A DNA stretch of 64,000 bases from Portulaca oleracea. Taxonomy: Eukaryota; Streptophyta; Magnoliopsida; Caryophyllales; Portulacaceae. The notes beneath the pieces are model-generated. The model had not been told where the DNA came from, did no database searches, and saw only the letters and a program-made list of their open reading frames with translations. Shown piece after piece: positions 11,901 through 24,567 of the stretch. Position 1 is the first letter of the stretch; each line of letters starts with the position of its first letter. Made by a program: the position numbers and the translations under genes. The stretch is from positions 16,479,891-16,543,890 of the forward strand of contig CM055868.1 in NCBI GenBank assembly GCA_029582165.1, given 5' to 3'.

Positions 11901-14900
11901 GAAAAACATTTTCTTCTTTAAACTCCATCTATTGTATTCTTTTCGTTTTCCTTGTCCCACTAGTGTGCATAATGTTGCGCAAATTATTAACTTATGCAAG
12001 TGACACTGTGCAGAGGAAGGCATTGACTGACATTTTGATATCAAACAATACACCTTTACGACCAGGGGTTGAAAAGTAAGTTATTTGCTCATTGAGAACG
12101 TAGTGTCTGATATTTGCCTTGAGATATGTGAAATTTAGTGATGTTGTGCACTTGCATACATCCCTTTTTTGGGTCTTTATTAACCTCGATTTTCTTTTAG
12201 TTTAGTCTGATGAAAAATTTAAGGAATATTTGGGAACTAATTTTTTTTTCCTCTGGTACCTATTCCTCGGCAATTTTTTTTTTTTTTACTACGTTAACTA
12301 CTGGATGCTAAGACACTTCAAATGCATGCATGGTACAGAGGATATATACCCTTTGGCTGAAAGATTTGGTTCACTAAGGGTCTATTGGGAGAATGCAAAC
12401 ATTTTCTTGAGTATCTTGGGCTTCCAAAGCAGCTAAAACAAAAACTGCTTACTACGTTAATGTGGCCCTTGTTTGTTATAAGTTTGTGTTGGGACATATT
12501 GCCAGTTATTTCAGTCGTGAAAGTTCACTATACCCTCTTCTCCCATCTAATCAGTAGTTGCATCATATGATAGAAAAAAAAACCCTGATCCGTTAAATCA
12601 CATTGTCGTTCAAACTCATCTTAGTTTGTTGATGTGGCCGCTATTATTATCAAGCTGCAAAACAAGGAGGCAGCTGACTGGACCCTGCTTCTCTTTTACC
12701 CTAGATTTTAGATAAGGCTCAATGAGTTTGATATTCTTTTTCTTTCCATTTCTATGTTGATCCATTTGCCTAATAGCCTCTACTGTTCCTCCTTGCTCTT
12801 GTCCGATGAGATTCCAAGTGTGACAAGTATGGAGCATGCAGCTGCATTTCTCTTTTCCAATTCTTTGTGGCACTTTTAGCTGCAAATGATTAGCTTACCA
12901 AAACAGGCACATGTGGAATGGATTCTCAACCTTGTAGCATTCTGTGTAGTGTGTGATGCTACAGAGATAAACTTGCTATCTGGTTGTTCGCATAGAGCAG
13001 GGGTTCAAAATGCAGACTGGTTTGCTACTGCTGCAAACACGACAATCACTGAATAAATCGTGGCTGTTGTGGCGTGTATATTTCAAGCATGGGTTCAAAA
13101 TGTGGCCGCTCTATGCTGAAATAGTGAAATGGCTGCATTGGAAAGGTGCTTGAGTTTAGCTAACTTTTCCGTGCCATGACTAGCACAATATAGACCGTGA
13201 TTGCCACATGTTAGTGATTTCTCTAAGCTGAAATCACAACCAAAAACTTTCTTCTGAATCCTTTCAAGAGCATTCACCAAATTAGTTTGGTACTTGGAAG
13301 TGTTTGACTATCCTACAAATGGATTCCAAATGTGGTTCCGGTTGCTTGTTTGGTTTTGGATACGGAACAGAAAAGTCGCGGACGTTATGTTCCATATTGC
13401 GCTTGTCGCGGGTGAAAACGTGGTTTTTCAAAGTAAAAAACCTTTCCAATGCAGCCGTTCTAGTGTGCATCGGCCACATTTGGAATCCCTTCCTATTATT
13501 AGCATACTGTACCATGTTTTAGGAGCACATAAATTGAAAAAAAGCTCCATGAATTGGACATTATAAATTTTGTTCTTATTTTCATGACAAGGGTCATTCA
13601 GTCATGACGATATTGTGGAGTTTTTCTCCCAGATCTAGGGGCTGTTCGGTTGAAACTTTAAATGTTTTCAAGTGCAGCCCTTTGGTCATGGAATGGCCTT
13701 GTTGTGGGTCCTGTGACTTTGGAGTCATTTGGCTTGGCCATGATTGTGGATAGCTTGTCCATACAAGGCTAAAATCATGGTTATTGGCTTTCAAATGAAT
13801 ATGGATTTGGTAGGACATTCCTGTCATTTTATTGCTATGCAGATTATATTAGTAGCTATAATTTTTTTGTGGAACATGATGACTAGTTGGATAGATTGCT
13901 TCCCTATAACAAGTTAACAAGTCTTTAGGTGGACCTAAAAGTCCCATTTGCCAGGTTGGGAAGGCTTCTGAACAAGGCATGGTTCAATCTGCGTTTCTGA
14001 ATGGTGAAATTTGGAGGAATTTGAAAAACAATTGGCAAGATGTCTAAGTTTATGAATAACTATATAGATAATGATATGATTGATCCTTGCAATTTTCTTG
14101 GTAATACAAAATCCAATATGAAACAGTGGTACTTTTAACCACCACGATTTTAAGCTTCTTTTAGAAGCTATAGCTGAATGCTAAATGTGCTTAATCGAAG
14201 GGAACGTCCTTTAAAGGGTGTTTAAAGTGAATTTGAATGAAGCCTATCTAGCCTAGTGTGGGGGCAAGTTGGGGTGGATTTATGGGAGGCTCTGAAGATA
14301 TCCTTTAGGTATTTTCTGTTCACTGTTTAATAAGGATTCAAGTTGCAAACTTGGAGGGTGTTAAATTTTCTGCCAAATTGCGCTGGAGTTTGAGATTGAC
14401 CCAGCAATTGCCATGGTCCGGATAGCTAAGCTGAGAAAGACCCTGGAAAATGTTTGAAGCTGTCATATAAATTGCTTTATATGGTGAACTGAGTTCAAAA
14501 TGTCACAAAGCACCAGGGATTACAGTGGCGGATCTAGACTATGAAATTAGCGGTGTCCACTTAATAATATTTTGGATAATTGGACTGTTGTGTTGAATTG
14601 GACACCCTTATTAATATTTTTTCGATCTTTTTTAGGGTGTCCACTTAACATAAATATACAATAGCCTCCTAAAATATAATAGGTTCCTTAAATTTTTTTC
14701 GGTGCTTGGGGTGTCCGTGGACACCGTTAGCAACAATGGGGATCCGCCCCTGCCAGGGAAAATAAATTTACTATTTATCAGATTGCTAAATCTCCTGTGT
14801 AGCGAGGAGCTAATCTGATTGTGCCAAACTTTGCTACACTGCTTGATTTTGATTGCTTCTGTTTCAGGGTTCCCCCCCCCCCCTTCCTCGCCCACTCACT

Positions 14901-17900
14901 TAGTATCCTAGTGGTCTCGACCTTTTTTTGGTTGAATGTATTTATGCAATCAGTTGCATTCTTAGGATCTTATTTTTCAGGGGCTGTGAAGGTTGATTAG
15001 TTGTTCTATTCAGTCTGAACCAGTTGCCCGTTTCCAGGCTTTGTTCATACTTGGACCATTAGTCTAGTTTGTGTTACACATAAAATATCCTGAACTAAGG
15101 TTTCTGCCTGTGTATTAGCTTCACATGCCATAATATATCATTCTTCTTCCCTTCAAGACACTTGTGATTGGTTGTTTTGCTCTGGCCAATGGCCATGTGT
15201 TCTCATCTACTTGGCAACTTGAGAATGTCATTTAACTATTCTTTCTTTCATATCCTTATGCTGCTTTTCGGGCTGCTTTCTTGTAGATTCATTGATGATG
15301 CATTTGAGGCCGGGATATCAATCGTTATTCTGGCTGTGACCAGTAAAATTGGAGAGGAGACAGCAAGGTTAGTTCTGCTGGAATTAATGACCATTCTTTT
15401 TCGTTTTGAGAAAAGAACTAAGTTTCATATAAAAGTTTAAACTTAGATATCCCCTCCCTCCAAAATATGGGTATAAACTTGCAGAGTTGAAGTATGAAAT
15501 GTTAATAGTCACAAAGCCTGGAATTATCTATATTCTTTATTTCATGAAATTTTCTTAACTTGTATGAGGCAGAGTAAGAAGTGTTTTCTGCTGTAGGAGA
15601 AGATTTAGTGATGGAACCTGATCTCTGCATAGTTTATGTGTTTTACCTAGTAGTAGATATTGAGATTAGAGATAGGAAGTGGTAGAACTTATTTATCTTT
15701 GTCTGGTTCATTACTTTAACTTGTACTTCATGTTAAGTAGAAACGAGGAATAACTTCGATAAGGTATGGCAAAGAACCTCTGGACTGAGTTCATCTTGGT
15801 CCTGGTCTATTTGGTTCTGGCTTAGGTGAGGCAGCTTTCAGTTGGGGTAAACTTATGGTTTGTTGTCAATCCAATGAGTTCGTTTCTACAAGAAATATTG
15901 GCCAGTGAACTTCAGGTCTGGTTTGTTTTGATGGACCAATTCATACTTAAGTCAGAGACGGATTGAGCTTATGTCAGGTTCAGCTTGAATATGGTTCTGG
16001 TATGCGTGGGTCATGTTACTTGGAGTTGGCTTGCTCCGGTATAAATAAAATTCTGTTTGAACTTTTATCATAACTTTATAGGTAGGGGGTCAAATTTGTT
16101 CCTGATATTATTGATGCTGTTTGTCTTTTATTATTTTCTGCTCTATATATTGGTTCCCCCCCCCCCCCCACAAGGGATCAATCCGTCCACATATCACCAT
16201 TTTCCCTTAACATGCCCTCTCTCTATAAAAGTGAGAAAGAACCAAGCAACATCATGCTGATATAAGACTTTAGTTTATTTTTAGGTCCATCTTTTTCCCC
16301 TTTTCACCCCCTTTCTTTTCTCCCCTCTCCTTTCTATTCTCCAATTAAAAGGTAAACCCTCTATATGCTGGTATCTCATGATCTTCACCATTGTTTTTAA
16401 GCTAGGAAAGCTCTCATGTTATGCTTAAATCTTGTGTCTATCTTTGTTTATGGCGGATTGAATTTATTTAGTTCTTTGTGCATATTTTTGTTATTGGCGC
16501 CTTTGTAGCCCGTCTCATTCAATATAAAATTGGTGTTATTTCATATTTGGTTTTGCTAATCATGTGTTACTCTAACTAAATCATGTTAGAGGTGTTGTTG
16601 AAAAGCTTGGCCCCGGAAGAATGTCAAAACTACAGGTTGTCGGAAAGAGAGAGGTAGATAATAGTTTCTATGGGCAACTTGTACGTGGTCTTGAAAAGTC
16701 CTCAGGTCTTGAAGATGAACTTGTTAATGAAGCAAATAAAGCAGGTAATCTTGTGTTTACAAAACGAGCAAGTGCGGGCCCCAGTTTTTCTGAATGCTAT
16801 CTTTTTTTTTCTTTTTTTCCTGTCGTAATAGCCGCGGCTGAGAAGAAAAGAATAGCTGAGGAAGTTGCATCCCTGCTCAAGTTGCGTGTCAACATCAATA
16901 CTGGCATTGCTGAAAGGTTTTTCTTTATCACATTTTGGATGCCATTCTTTCTTCTGAAATATGTTCTTGTATTGTCAAATCCTGCTACTTTGTCAAACTC
17001 AGCTACTAGCTCCTTACTAGGGGTGAGTGGTTTCGAAACCGGAACTTAGAACCTGACTGGAACCTGTCAACAGGTGAGGGTGAGGTTCTTAAAATTCCGG
17101 AACTTGTCTTAACGGGTAAGGGCAAGGTTCCTAAAATGCTACCTTGAACCAGATTCTAGAACCTGTCAGACAAGTTCAAGTTCCAAGTTTTTGGAAACAA
17201 TTACCTGTATGTAACTGACAAATGCACGGAACGTGGAACTCAATTATAAATATAACATAAGAACAACCCTCAGTCATTCTAAATGTGTGGTCTGAGGGGA
17301 TCCAGAAGAGGCTGATTTCGGTAGACCAAACACACCTTTTAAAAACACAAAAAATAACCATTTGGAAAACCAGATGGGAAACTGCTTAGGAACCGATGAA
17401 AGAAGAGAAGCATGGACAAAGAAACTTCATACTTGTATGCTCTAAGCACTAAGTATGAAATTAGTGCGCCAGACGTCCCTGGAATATAACACTCACACAC
17501 AATGAAAGCACAAAAAAACACTCAAAAAAGGCAAATCATGGTCCTAAAGTTAACCTCTCACCCTTTCACCCAAGTACCTTAATCCTAGCCCACCAAACAT
17601 CCCTATCTTGTGTCATGTCCTCCACTAACTCTATATGCTTCAAATCGCTCTAATCACCTCCCTCATGGACTTTCTAGGCCTCCCTCGCCCACGGCGAAAT
17701 GGTGGAAGCATAATCATTTCACATCTCCTCACAGAAGCATCCATGTCCCTCCTGTACACAAGACCAAACCCCAATTTTAATATAAATAAATTAACTAATT
17801 TATTAATAAAATGTATACATTATTCAGAAATTGGTTGCACTTCAATTTTAATTGTCAGTACTAAAATCAGATCTAATATCGTGGCCATGATAATTGGACA

Positions 17901-20900
17901 ATGTGGCGTACTTGACACAAATTGAATTTTGTTTTTTTAAATCGATGCTAGAAAATAAAATTTTCATAATGACGGGTACCCTGGAACTAGAACCTGAACT
18001 GTTGGTAAGGGTGAGGTTCCTAAAAGTTACTAACTTGTCCTCACGGGTAAACGTAAGGTTCCTAGTTTTAGGATAGGGTGCCCGGAACCACATTGGAATG
18101 CCTGACAACCTGAGTATCAACATGAGTATTTGAGTTGAGCTAAATCCATGTACTGTATGTTAAAATAATATTTTAGAACTCTAGGTCTCTAGAAGTCAAT
18201 TATAATTTTCATTTGACTATGCGATAGTTCGAAAAGAATACTGTAAAGTACGTTACATGTTTTCTTTACCACCAATATTATTTAGGTAACTATGAGAGAT
18301 TTCCCAGCTCCCCCTTACCTCAAAAACAGAAAAAAAAAAGGTATGCTGCTCCAAAGAAAAATTGATATTGTTATTTATGACTCTTAGCAGTTGAAAGAGA
18401 TTTTTCAAGTGAATTGACATGCTCTTGTGGTGTGTAACCATATTCCTGGAGTGTGAATATTTGGAAACTCTTAGAAGATTTGGTTCAGAGAAATAGTTCC
18501 TAATAGTCATAACATATGCAAGCTTGGGATGCGGTTCGAACTTGTACTTTTGAGCATGCTCACCTCACCGAATGTTGGCTGTTGTGAACAAATATGTTCT
18601 TGGCTTATCTTTTTTCTCACGTTGCCTCAACAGTGTGATAAAATCCTTGTCTATGGTTCTTTCAAAAGAGATCGTGAAAATGCACTAGATGTGTCATGTA
18701 GATCCAATGATCACCTGTTGTTAGTTCTCTTCTCTCACAAAGGAAAAGAAAAAAGGAAAATTGGATTCTAATAATCCCTACTTTCACGAATTTGACAACA
18801 ATAATCTCTACTATCAATTTGGATTCTAATGGTCCAAAAAAAAAAAAATTGTATTCTGGTGGGACGCTACCGAGTCAAGTGGTGGTGACTCGGTGGGTTG
18901 CTAACGTGTACCGGCAAAAGTGTGTTTGACCAAGAATTCAGACCACCAGAACATAATCAACTATGACATGGGATCACCAAAATACAATAAGTATGTCAAT
19001 GGGACCTACTAGAATACAATAACAATTTAAATGGGAGCACTAGAATACAACTAAAATAATAATTTCTTGATCATACACTCTCAAGTCTCACTGGTACACA
19101 TCAGCAAACCACTGAGTCACCACCACTTGACTCGGTGGCGTCCCACCAAAATACAATTTTATTTATTTTTGGACCACCAAAATCTAAATTAATAGTATGG
19201 ATTATTGATGTCCAATTCGTGAAAGTAAGGATTATTAGAATCCGATTTTCCAAGACAAAAAAGGTGTCCATGAGTTTGTCTTGGTGGATGGTATGATAGT
19301 GGTTATGATTTTTTACGATTGCTTCTTTTTTGCTTTTCCTTTGTAGCAATGGGAAGGGAACTCCACCTTTAATTGGCAATTCTTTTTTTTTGAAAAGTCT
19401 TTTTCATTTTTTTTTAGTAACTGAAGAATTCTATTTAATTAACTCAGAGTGCTGACTATCCCGTTCTTTTGAGGAAACGTTTTTAACATATTCTGCATAA
19501 AATGACATTGTTGTGTGGCAAATCCTGGGCAGTGTAAGGGAAATTGTTTCTGCACTACGAGCAGGAGCCGAGATTGTAGATGTGCCTATCAACAACTGTG
19601 TGCTTGTTGCTGGAAGTCAACGTGCTGTCACTGCAGCTGAGATAATTGGGATGCCATGCATTTTCATCAGGAGCAGGTATGGTCTCTTAGTTCTTTGCTC
19701 AGTGAGCCCCCTATTTTTATGATATAATATGTTGCAGCTTGTAGGTTTCACGGGAAAATTTGCAAAAACCCTCGTTGAGGTTTGAGGAATTAATTTTTTT
19801 AACCTTACTATTTAAGAGTTTTATTTAACCACCCCCCGCCTTTAGTGATAGCTTAATTAAAGCCCAAGTCCAATTAAGTATTTAGTGGCAAAAAATCGGG
19901 TCCGGGTCTTATCGGGTTCGACCAATTCGGGAATTCGGTCAAAAACCCCAAACCCTGACCCTGACCGAATTTCAATTCGGACAAAATAACCAGACCTGAA
20001 CCCGAATGACCGAATTTAATTTTTTGTCAAAACTAAAAATTAACTGAGTACTAGATTTTGGGACCAAATATAACCAGATGACTGAATTCGATCGAATGAC
20101 CGAATATGAAATTTGAGCCTCTTTATATGAGTTATTAACACTATCCTCATAATCGGGTTCAGTTAACTCGAACCCGAATTGACTAAATTTTAACAAAATC
20201 TAGTATTAAGTTAATTTTTAGTTTTAACAAAAAATTAAATTCAGTCATTGGGTTCGGGTTTGGGTTTGGGTCTGATTATTTTGTCTGAATTGAAATTCGG
20301 TCAGGATCGGGGTTTGGGGTTTTTTACCAAATATCCGAATTGATCGAACCCGATAAGACCCAGACTCGACTTTTTACCACTAAATATTTCATTGGACTTG
20401 GGCTTTAATTATACAGTCATTAAAGGTGAGGGGTGGTTAAATAAAACTCCCAAACAGTAAGGTTAAAAAAATTAATTCCCCAAACTTGAAGGGGGAGGGG
20501 GGTTTCGGCAAATTTTCCTAGGTTTCACCACCCTTAAGTTTTTGATGCCAATATATAGGCTCCATTCTTATGTGTGTGTACTCATGACCTCATGCTATAT
20601 TACCTAGCTCAATAGGGTGACATTTTTGGTTCTTCATCGACCAAAGATCAATGCTTATTGTGTGTTTCAGTGGTTATAGACTCATGTCTCCATCCTACAG
20701 CTGGAGCCTGGATGTCACATCACCCTTGTTCCTCTTATCCTTTATTGTTAATCATTTTTTTAATTTGTTTTCCTTTGATATTTATATATGGCCATCCTTT
20801 TAGGTTTGTTGTATGCAATAAATAGGAACATTATGGGCTGCTTCTCTTAGGAAAATTGGATTCTATTAATCCCTACTTTCATGAATTGTACAATAATAAT

Positions 20901-21786
20901 CCCTCCTATCAGATCCAATTTTTCTTTTATTATTTGAAAATTTTTATATTAAGGTGTTGTTTGAAACATATATAATATTTTAAAAAAATGATGGTTTGCT
21001 CAATTTTCACTTAATAGAGATTGTTGAGCCATTAAACAATAAAATAATAAAAAAAAATTGATAAAATGTTTATAACTCTCCTTCGCACCCAAATTGGAGG
21101 TGCAAAGAAATGGGTGTTTGGAAGGAATAGAGTTACTCCCCAATGCTCCTCCTTATTCCTGTCAACTCTTTCTTTACTCTTCTTTCATGAAAGCCCTAAG
21201 CAAGGTTCGTGTGTTTGGTGAGGTTGGATTAGTAACTTATGTGGGGATCCCTATTCTTTGTTTACACTCATATTTTGGTTTAGGGTCAGACCTAGAACTA
21301 GCAAAAATTTACTCGACCAGAAAACTCGACCGAAAATTTAGGGTTTTGTTATACAATTTCTTGACCTGAAATAAGGAATAACCGAACCGGGAAAAATGTA
21401 AATTAGCGGGTTCAACCCTACCCGAACCCAAACCGCCTGAACCATTGGTTAAGGCGTATAAGAATGATAGTTTTACAACTTTCCCGGGTTCTTTTACTAT
21501 CATATCTTTATATTTTCATACTTTGTCTACTCTAATAATATCATACAGTATACAGAGATGTCATATATAGTATATTTTCCTTTGGTTTATCCTTCTTGAT
21601 AATAATGATGCAAAACAAGTCAAAAATATTTTAATAAGAATGTGACATACAGTAGCAAGAAATATTCAAAAATTGACTTAATGCCCAATAATCCTAAGTG
21701 GTTGTTGAGGTGGCAATACTTAGTTTTGCTTGTGGAACTAGGATATGAAGAAGATACACAACAACATTAGTAATGTTGTTGTTGTT

Positions 21787-21818
<32 letters not shown>

Positions 21819-23806
21819 TTGGCTTTCTTAAAGGTGACTATTCTTATGAGCTCACTGGCATCACCTATATCAATAGGTTTCGTCAATGTCTTTGAGATTG
21901 AGGAATAGGTCATGTTTTGTTTAGGATTGTGGCATTGGATACAGATTTGATGTTTCACTTTGAATTTTATAAAGTATGCTGCAATTCTAATCCCACATTC
22001 TAATTTGAATTTTAATATTTTGTTTGTTTTTGTAAGATTTCAATTGAAAAATTAATTTCTTAATATTTTTGCTGAATAGTTTGTGAGTAATATTTTTAAG
22101 ACTAATTAACTAATTGCTTTTACAATACTACAGCTGATATTATAAATAAAATGACAAAAAATAATTGAAATCATAAAACACAATTATTTTGGATTGTGAT
22201 TCTTAACCATTAGATCATAAATGCAACAGTTATCTATTATTTCTCTAAATTGAGCTAAATAATTTTTAAGTAATTGCCATGAGAAAGTAATGATATAATT
22301 AGAACAAAATGAAGAATTTAAAGATAGTTTCATTTCATAGGAATAAAGAAAAAAATTGCTGTCACAACCCGAAAACCCTACCCAAATTGGCTGAAACTGA
22401 AATACAGCTACCTTTTCTTTACCTGAACCCGAAATACAACCGACCCCTATCTACCCAAAACTGAATTACATCTGGCCCGTATTTGACTCGCCCGGCCCGA
22501 ATTGCCAGGTGGCCCAAGTATAGTTAAACCATTGGATTCTTTTTCTTTGGATGTGCATCTTAGCTCACAATCCTATCGTTCAAACTTGGAGAGATTTTGC
22601 ACCCAGGCCATATCATATCTGATTTCACTGAGTGCAATTTCTTAATTTTAGAACTTATGGCAGGAAGGAGGATCGTATGATGCCTTTCTGATGGCGTTTG
22701 ATTATTGGTCCTCCCAATTTTATATGAAGCCTTAAGTTCTTGGACATTTTCCCTTCTTTACATTCTGGAGTTGATAAGCTAGACAACTGTTTTTGGTTTG
22801 TCATATTGTAAGTTGTGTAAGAATAACATAGGTTTAAGGATCACTCCGTATCTGATTGCTCTAGTGCTGAATATGAAGCATATAGAATTTTCAGTCATTT
22901 TCACTTTGGAACATTCTGGAGTTGAAGAGTTTGTTATTTGCTTGTCATGTTGTTAATTGTCATTGCATCATTCTTGGTTAACAAAATAGTAAATTGGATT
23001 ATCGATGTAGGCAATCTTTGTTGGGATATGTAAAACTATTATCTACTTCAGCTTAGGCTTAAATCGTGATCTAGGCATGTGCACCAACTTCAGTACGCAT
23101 TTCAGAACACCAACGTATGCCTTCCTAAGCTTACAGATGTAAGGTCAATGAAGCTGATAGATCCATATTATTGATCTTCATGCTAAACTAGAAAGATGCC
23201 CTCATTTTGAGCTTTATCCTCTCCATTGCCGAAACTTGTTCATTTGGTGAATATCAGTATTTAGATACTTGACTGACTATGCATGGCTTAACATGAAATG
23301 TGAACATGCAATTTTGTCATTAGCTGGTGTTAGTATGTTATTCAAATTTTAGAATTTACCACAAAAGATCAAGACATTTGAAAATATTTTATTGTGGCAA
23401 GTCGACTTTGGTAACTTGGTAGCTAGTAAGGCAAACTACTCTTCTTAAACATGTGTGTGCTTAATGAATGAGAAGCGGTAAGGCTTGAGCCTGGAGCATA
23501 ATAACTTGCTCTTCTCTAGCTATCGCTTTTGTTTATCATCAGAATTTCAAACTTTCAAGTCCATTTACCACCGTTGTTGCTATGAACATAATGTCTAAAT
23601 TATATGTTTCATAACGTCATGGTGTTTCTAAACCTAATTGCATCTCCTGTCAATTCACATTGATTTGACCCTTCGATGTTATGTCTACCAGGTTGACATC
23701 AAGAGCTGAGTTGCCTTCGGCGGTTTCTGTTATGGATGGTTTTGGGAACGTAGGCCTCACAATATCAAAGTTGTACTCAAAACTGTCAAACTCCTCGGGA
23801 AAATGA
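8911..23806 (+). CDS. Plastid-targeted CbbY-like HAD-superfamily protein, 11 exons, 378 aa
   Basis: Exons by homology and GT..AG sites: 8911-9173, 9982-10031, 10117-10180, 11149-11197, 11334-11402, 12014-12075, 15287-15367, 16590-16744, 16832-16916, 19533-19676, 23692-23806. They total 1137 nt in consistent phase, ending at TGA 23804-23806. Residues 1-60 are Ser/Thr/Pro-rich with few acidic residues, like a plastid transit peptide. The HAD core follows: motif I around VILEVDGVL (83-90), motif II VTSK (203-206), motif IV region CVLVAGSQ (315-322), end FIRS/RLTSRAELPSA and GFGNVGLTISKL. HAD proteins are mostly Mg-dependent phosphatases; CbbY types act on sugar phosphates. Here the motif I nucleophile Asp is Glu85, and the usual Glu/Asp-Asp of motif IV is Ala319-Gly320. 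Catalysis is therefore doubtful and the substrate unknown. From memory it resembles the Arabidopsis At5g45170 type. Introns up to 4 kb are full of transposons, but no exon is damaged. Confidence 0.93.
10434..11044. mobile_element. hAT-type MITE in intron 3 of the HAD gene
   Basis: A 611-bp element with ends TAGGGGTGGAAATGAGCC and the complementary GGCTCATTTTCACCCCTA, flanked by identical 8-bp GTTGTATG (10426-10433, 11045-11052). Subterminal DNA on both sides is a dense array of AAGCCAAGCC / GGCTTGGCTCG words in inverted orientation (10450-10590 and 10890-11030), typical of transposase-binding subterminal repeats. It has no coding capacity. Confidence 0.88.
13088..13494. repeat. Imperfect foldback repeat in intron 6
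   Basis: The left arm (about 13088-13147: GGTTCAAAATGTGGCCG ... GCTGCATTGGAAAGG) is mirrored by the right arm (about 13439-13494: CCTTTCCAATGCAGCC ... GGCCACATTTGGAATCCC). A related GGTTCAAAATG word lies further out at 13002. It probably derives from a degenerate MITE. No target duplication was identified. Confidence 0.45.
14523..14752. mobile_element. Small hAT-like MITE in intron 6
   Basis: Ends CAGTGGCGGATC and GATCCGCCCCTG form an inverted repeat around about 230 bp of AT-rich DNA with GGTGTCC(A/G) words. CCAGGGAT precedes (14513-14520) and CCAGGGAA follows (14753-14760), a near-perfect 8-bp duplication except that TA intervenes on the left. Family assignment is tentative. Confidence 0.55.
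17018..18112. mobile_element. Degenerate hAT-like element in intron 9
   Basis: The left side opens with TAGGGGTGAGTGGTTTCG. Both flanks (17030-17180 and 17975-18090) are rich in GGAACC/GGTTCC words arranged as subterminal repeats (for example GGTGAGGGTGAGGTTC left and GGTAAGGGTGAGGTTCC right). The right terminus is not clearly matched to the left, so the boundary is approximate. No transposase frame is seen. Confidence 0.4.
18755..19251. mobile_element. Mutator-like foldback MITE in intron 9
   Basis: The 497-bp element begins GGAAAATTGGATTCTAATAA and ends in the complement of GGAAAATCGGATTCTAATAA. The inverted arms extend about 150 bp and include GAGTCAAGTGGTGGTGACTC on the left and its counterpart on the right. 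The flanks AAGAAAAAA (18746-18754) and AAGACAAAA (19252-19260) match at 8 of 9 positions, compatible with a 9-bp Mutator-type duplication, although A-rich flanks make this weak. A truncated relative starts at 20850. Confidence 0.7.
19752..20519. mobile_element. Long foldback Mutator-like element in intron 10, 9-bp target duplication
   Basis: The element is 768 bp and is almost entirely an inverted repeat: GGGAAAATTTGC at the left, GCAAATTTTCCT at the right. Arms of roughly 350 bp include ACCCGAATTGACTAAATTT-like blocks and mirrored AATTCGGTCA/TGACCGAATT words. It is flanked by perfect 9-bp AGGTTTCAC (19743-19751, 20520-20528), the Mutator hallmark. It has no coding capacity. Its transcript inside the HAD pre-mRNA could fold into a very long hairpin. 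Confidence 0.85.
20850..20926. repeat. Truncated copy of the GGAAAATTGGATTCT MITE
   Basis: GGAAAATTGGATTCTATTAA followed by TCCCTACTTTCATGAATTG reproduces the first about 45 bp of the 18755 element and then stops near AGATCCAATTTTTC. It is a fragment within intron 10. Confidence 0.55.
21283..22512. mobile_element. Probable degenerate hAT element, intron 10
   Basis: The right part (22365-22512) is a decayed version of the hAT terminus seen at 2203 and 6943: CACAACCCGAAAACC, repeated CCCGAAATACA and ACCCGAA words, and AATTGCCAGGT in place of AATTGACAGGT. On the left (21290-21445) are GGGTTCAACCC and CCCGAACCCAAACCGCC words. A poly(T) run sits at about 21788-21817. Target duplications and exact ends are not resolvable. 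Confidence 0.4.
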
Positions 23807-24315
23807 TGATGAGCAAAAATACTTGTCTCATGATACAGACGAGAAACGTTGTAGGTTCTACCTTGACAATTATCATTATCATTTGTGGTCTGTAGACAGT
23901 GCGGAAATATAGCGTAATCCACATGGTTGGTTTCGCACCTTGTCGTGCCAATTATCGCAAATTAATAGTGGTTTTTTAAGAACACCTTGGACAACCCTCC
24001 CAGAAGGAAAAAGCGCATCAGACGACACTTTTCTTAATCTTAGTGTATGTTCCAGTGCACTTATATGAAGCTCTGATATTAGCAATGGCGTTAAGTCGCA
24101 AACAAACTTATATTTTTCATTTCCCTTTCGGAAAATTTCAGGTGGTGAAGAACATCTGAAAAATCCATCTTTAATTTCAAGTTACGTGTTTAACTTTGTT
24201 CATATGGTACAGCTGAATTTATGTACAATTCGAACAAGTAACCCACATAGTTGATTCTACTAAAATGTGTACTGCATTGCTGCTACTCTCTATTGGATTA
24301 ATTTTTATATGTAAT
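23807..24315 (+). other. 3' flank / likely 3' UTR of the HAD gene
   Basis: About 510 bp between the stop codon and the Copia insertion. No coding frame, RNA or repeat was recognised. Part of it is presumably 3' UTR, but no poly(A) signal can be picked with confidence. The last 5 bases (24316-24320, GTTAT) are the target duplication of the Copia element, which therefore landed just behind the gene. Confidence 0.45.
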
Positions 24316-24320
24316 GTTAT

Positions 24321-24507
24321 TGTGAAGTATAGATAAGCATTCAAGAATTAGTTACTGGTTTAGTTAGTTTGTTATTTCCCTCTCTTTCTTGTTATGTGCA
24401 GCTGCTGTATGTGTATAAGTATCCCTCCTTGGGACTCTTGCTAAATCAATATATGAGATACACAAATTTCTCTCTAAATCTCCAACTCTCTTGTTTCACA
24501 TTTCACA
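24321..24507 (+). repeat. 5' LTR of the Copia element
   Basis: The 187-bp repeat starts TGTGAAGTATAG and ends CACATTTCACA, and recurs at 30679-30864. It starts with TG and ends with CA. The pyrimidine-rich middle is followed by TGTATAAGTATCC, a plausible TATA region. Confidence 0.95.
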
Positions 24508-24520
24508 TGGTATCAGAGCC
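24508..24520 (+). promoter_or_regulatory. Primer binding site, initiator tRNA-Met type
   Basis: TGGTATCAGAGCC directly abuts the 5' LTR. It is complementary to the 3' end of plant initiator methionine tRNA, the usual Copia primer. Confidence 0.9.
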
Positions 24521-24567
24521 TAAGACTCATACTTCCTGGTTTTAAACACATTCTTGTTTTGTCACCT

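Noticed and set aside
23650..24085. Minus-strand ORFs at the end of the HAD gene
   Set aside because: The plus strand here is the last coding exon (23692-23806) with correct phase; the minus frames are its shadow and 3' flank.
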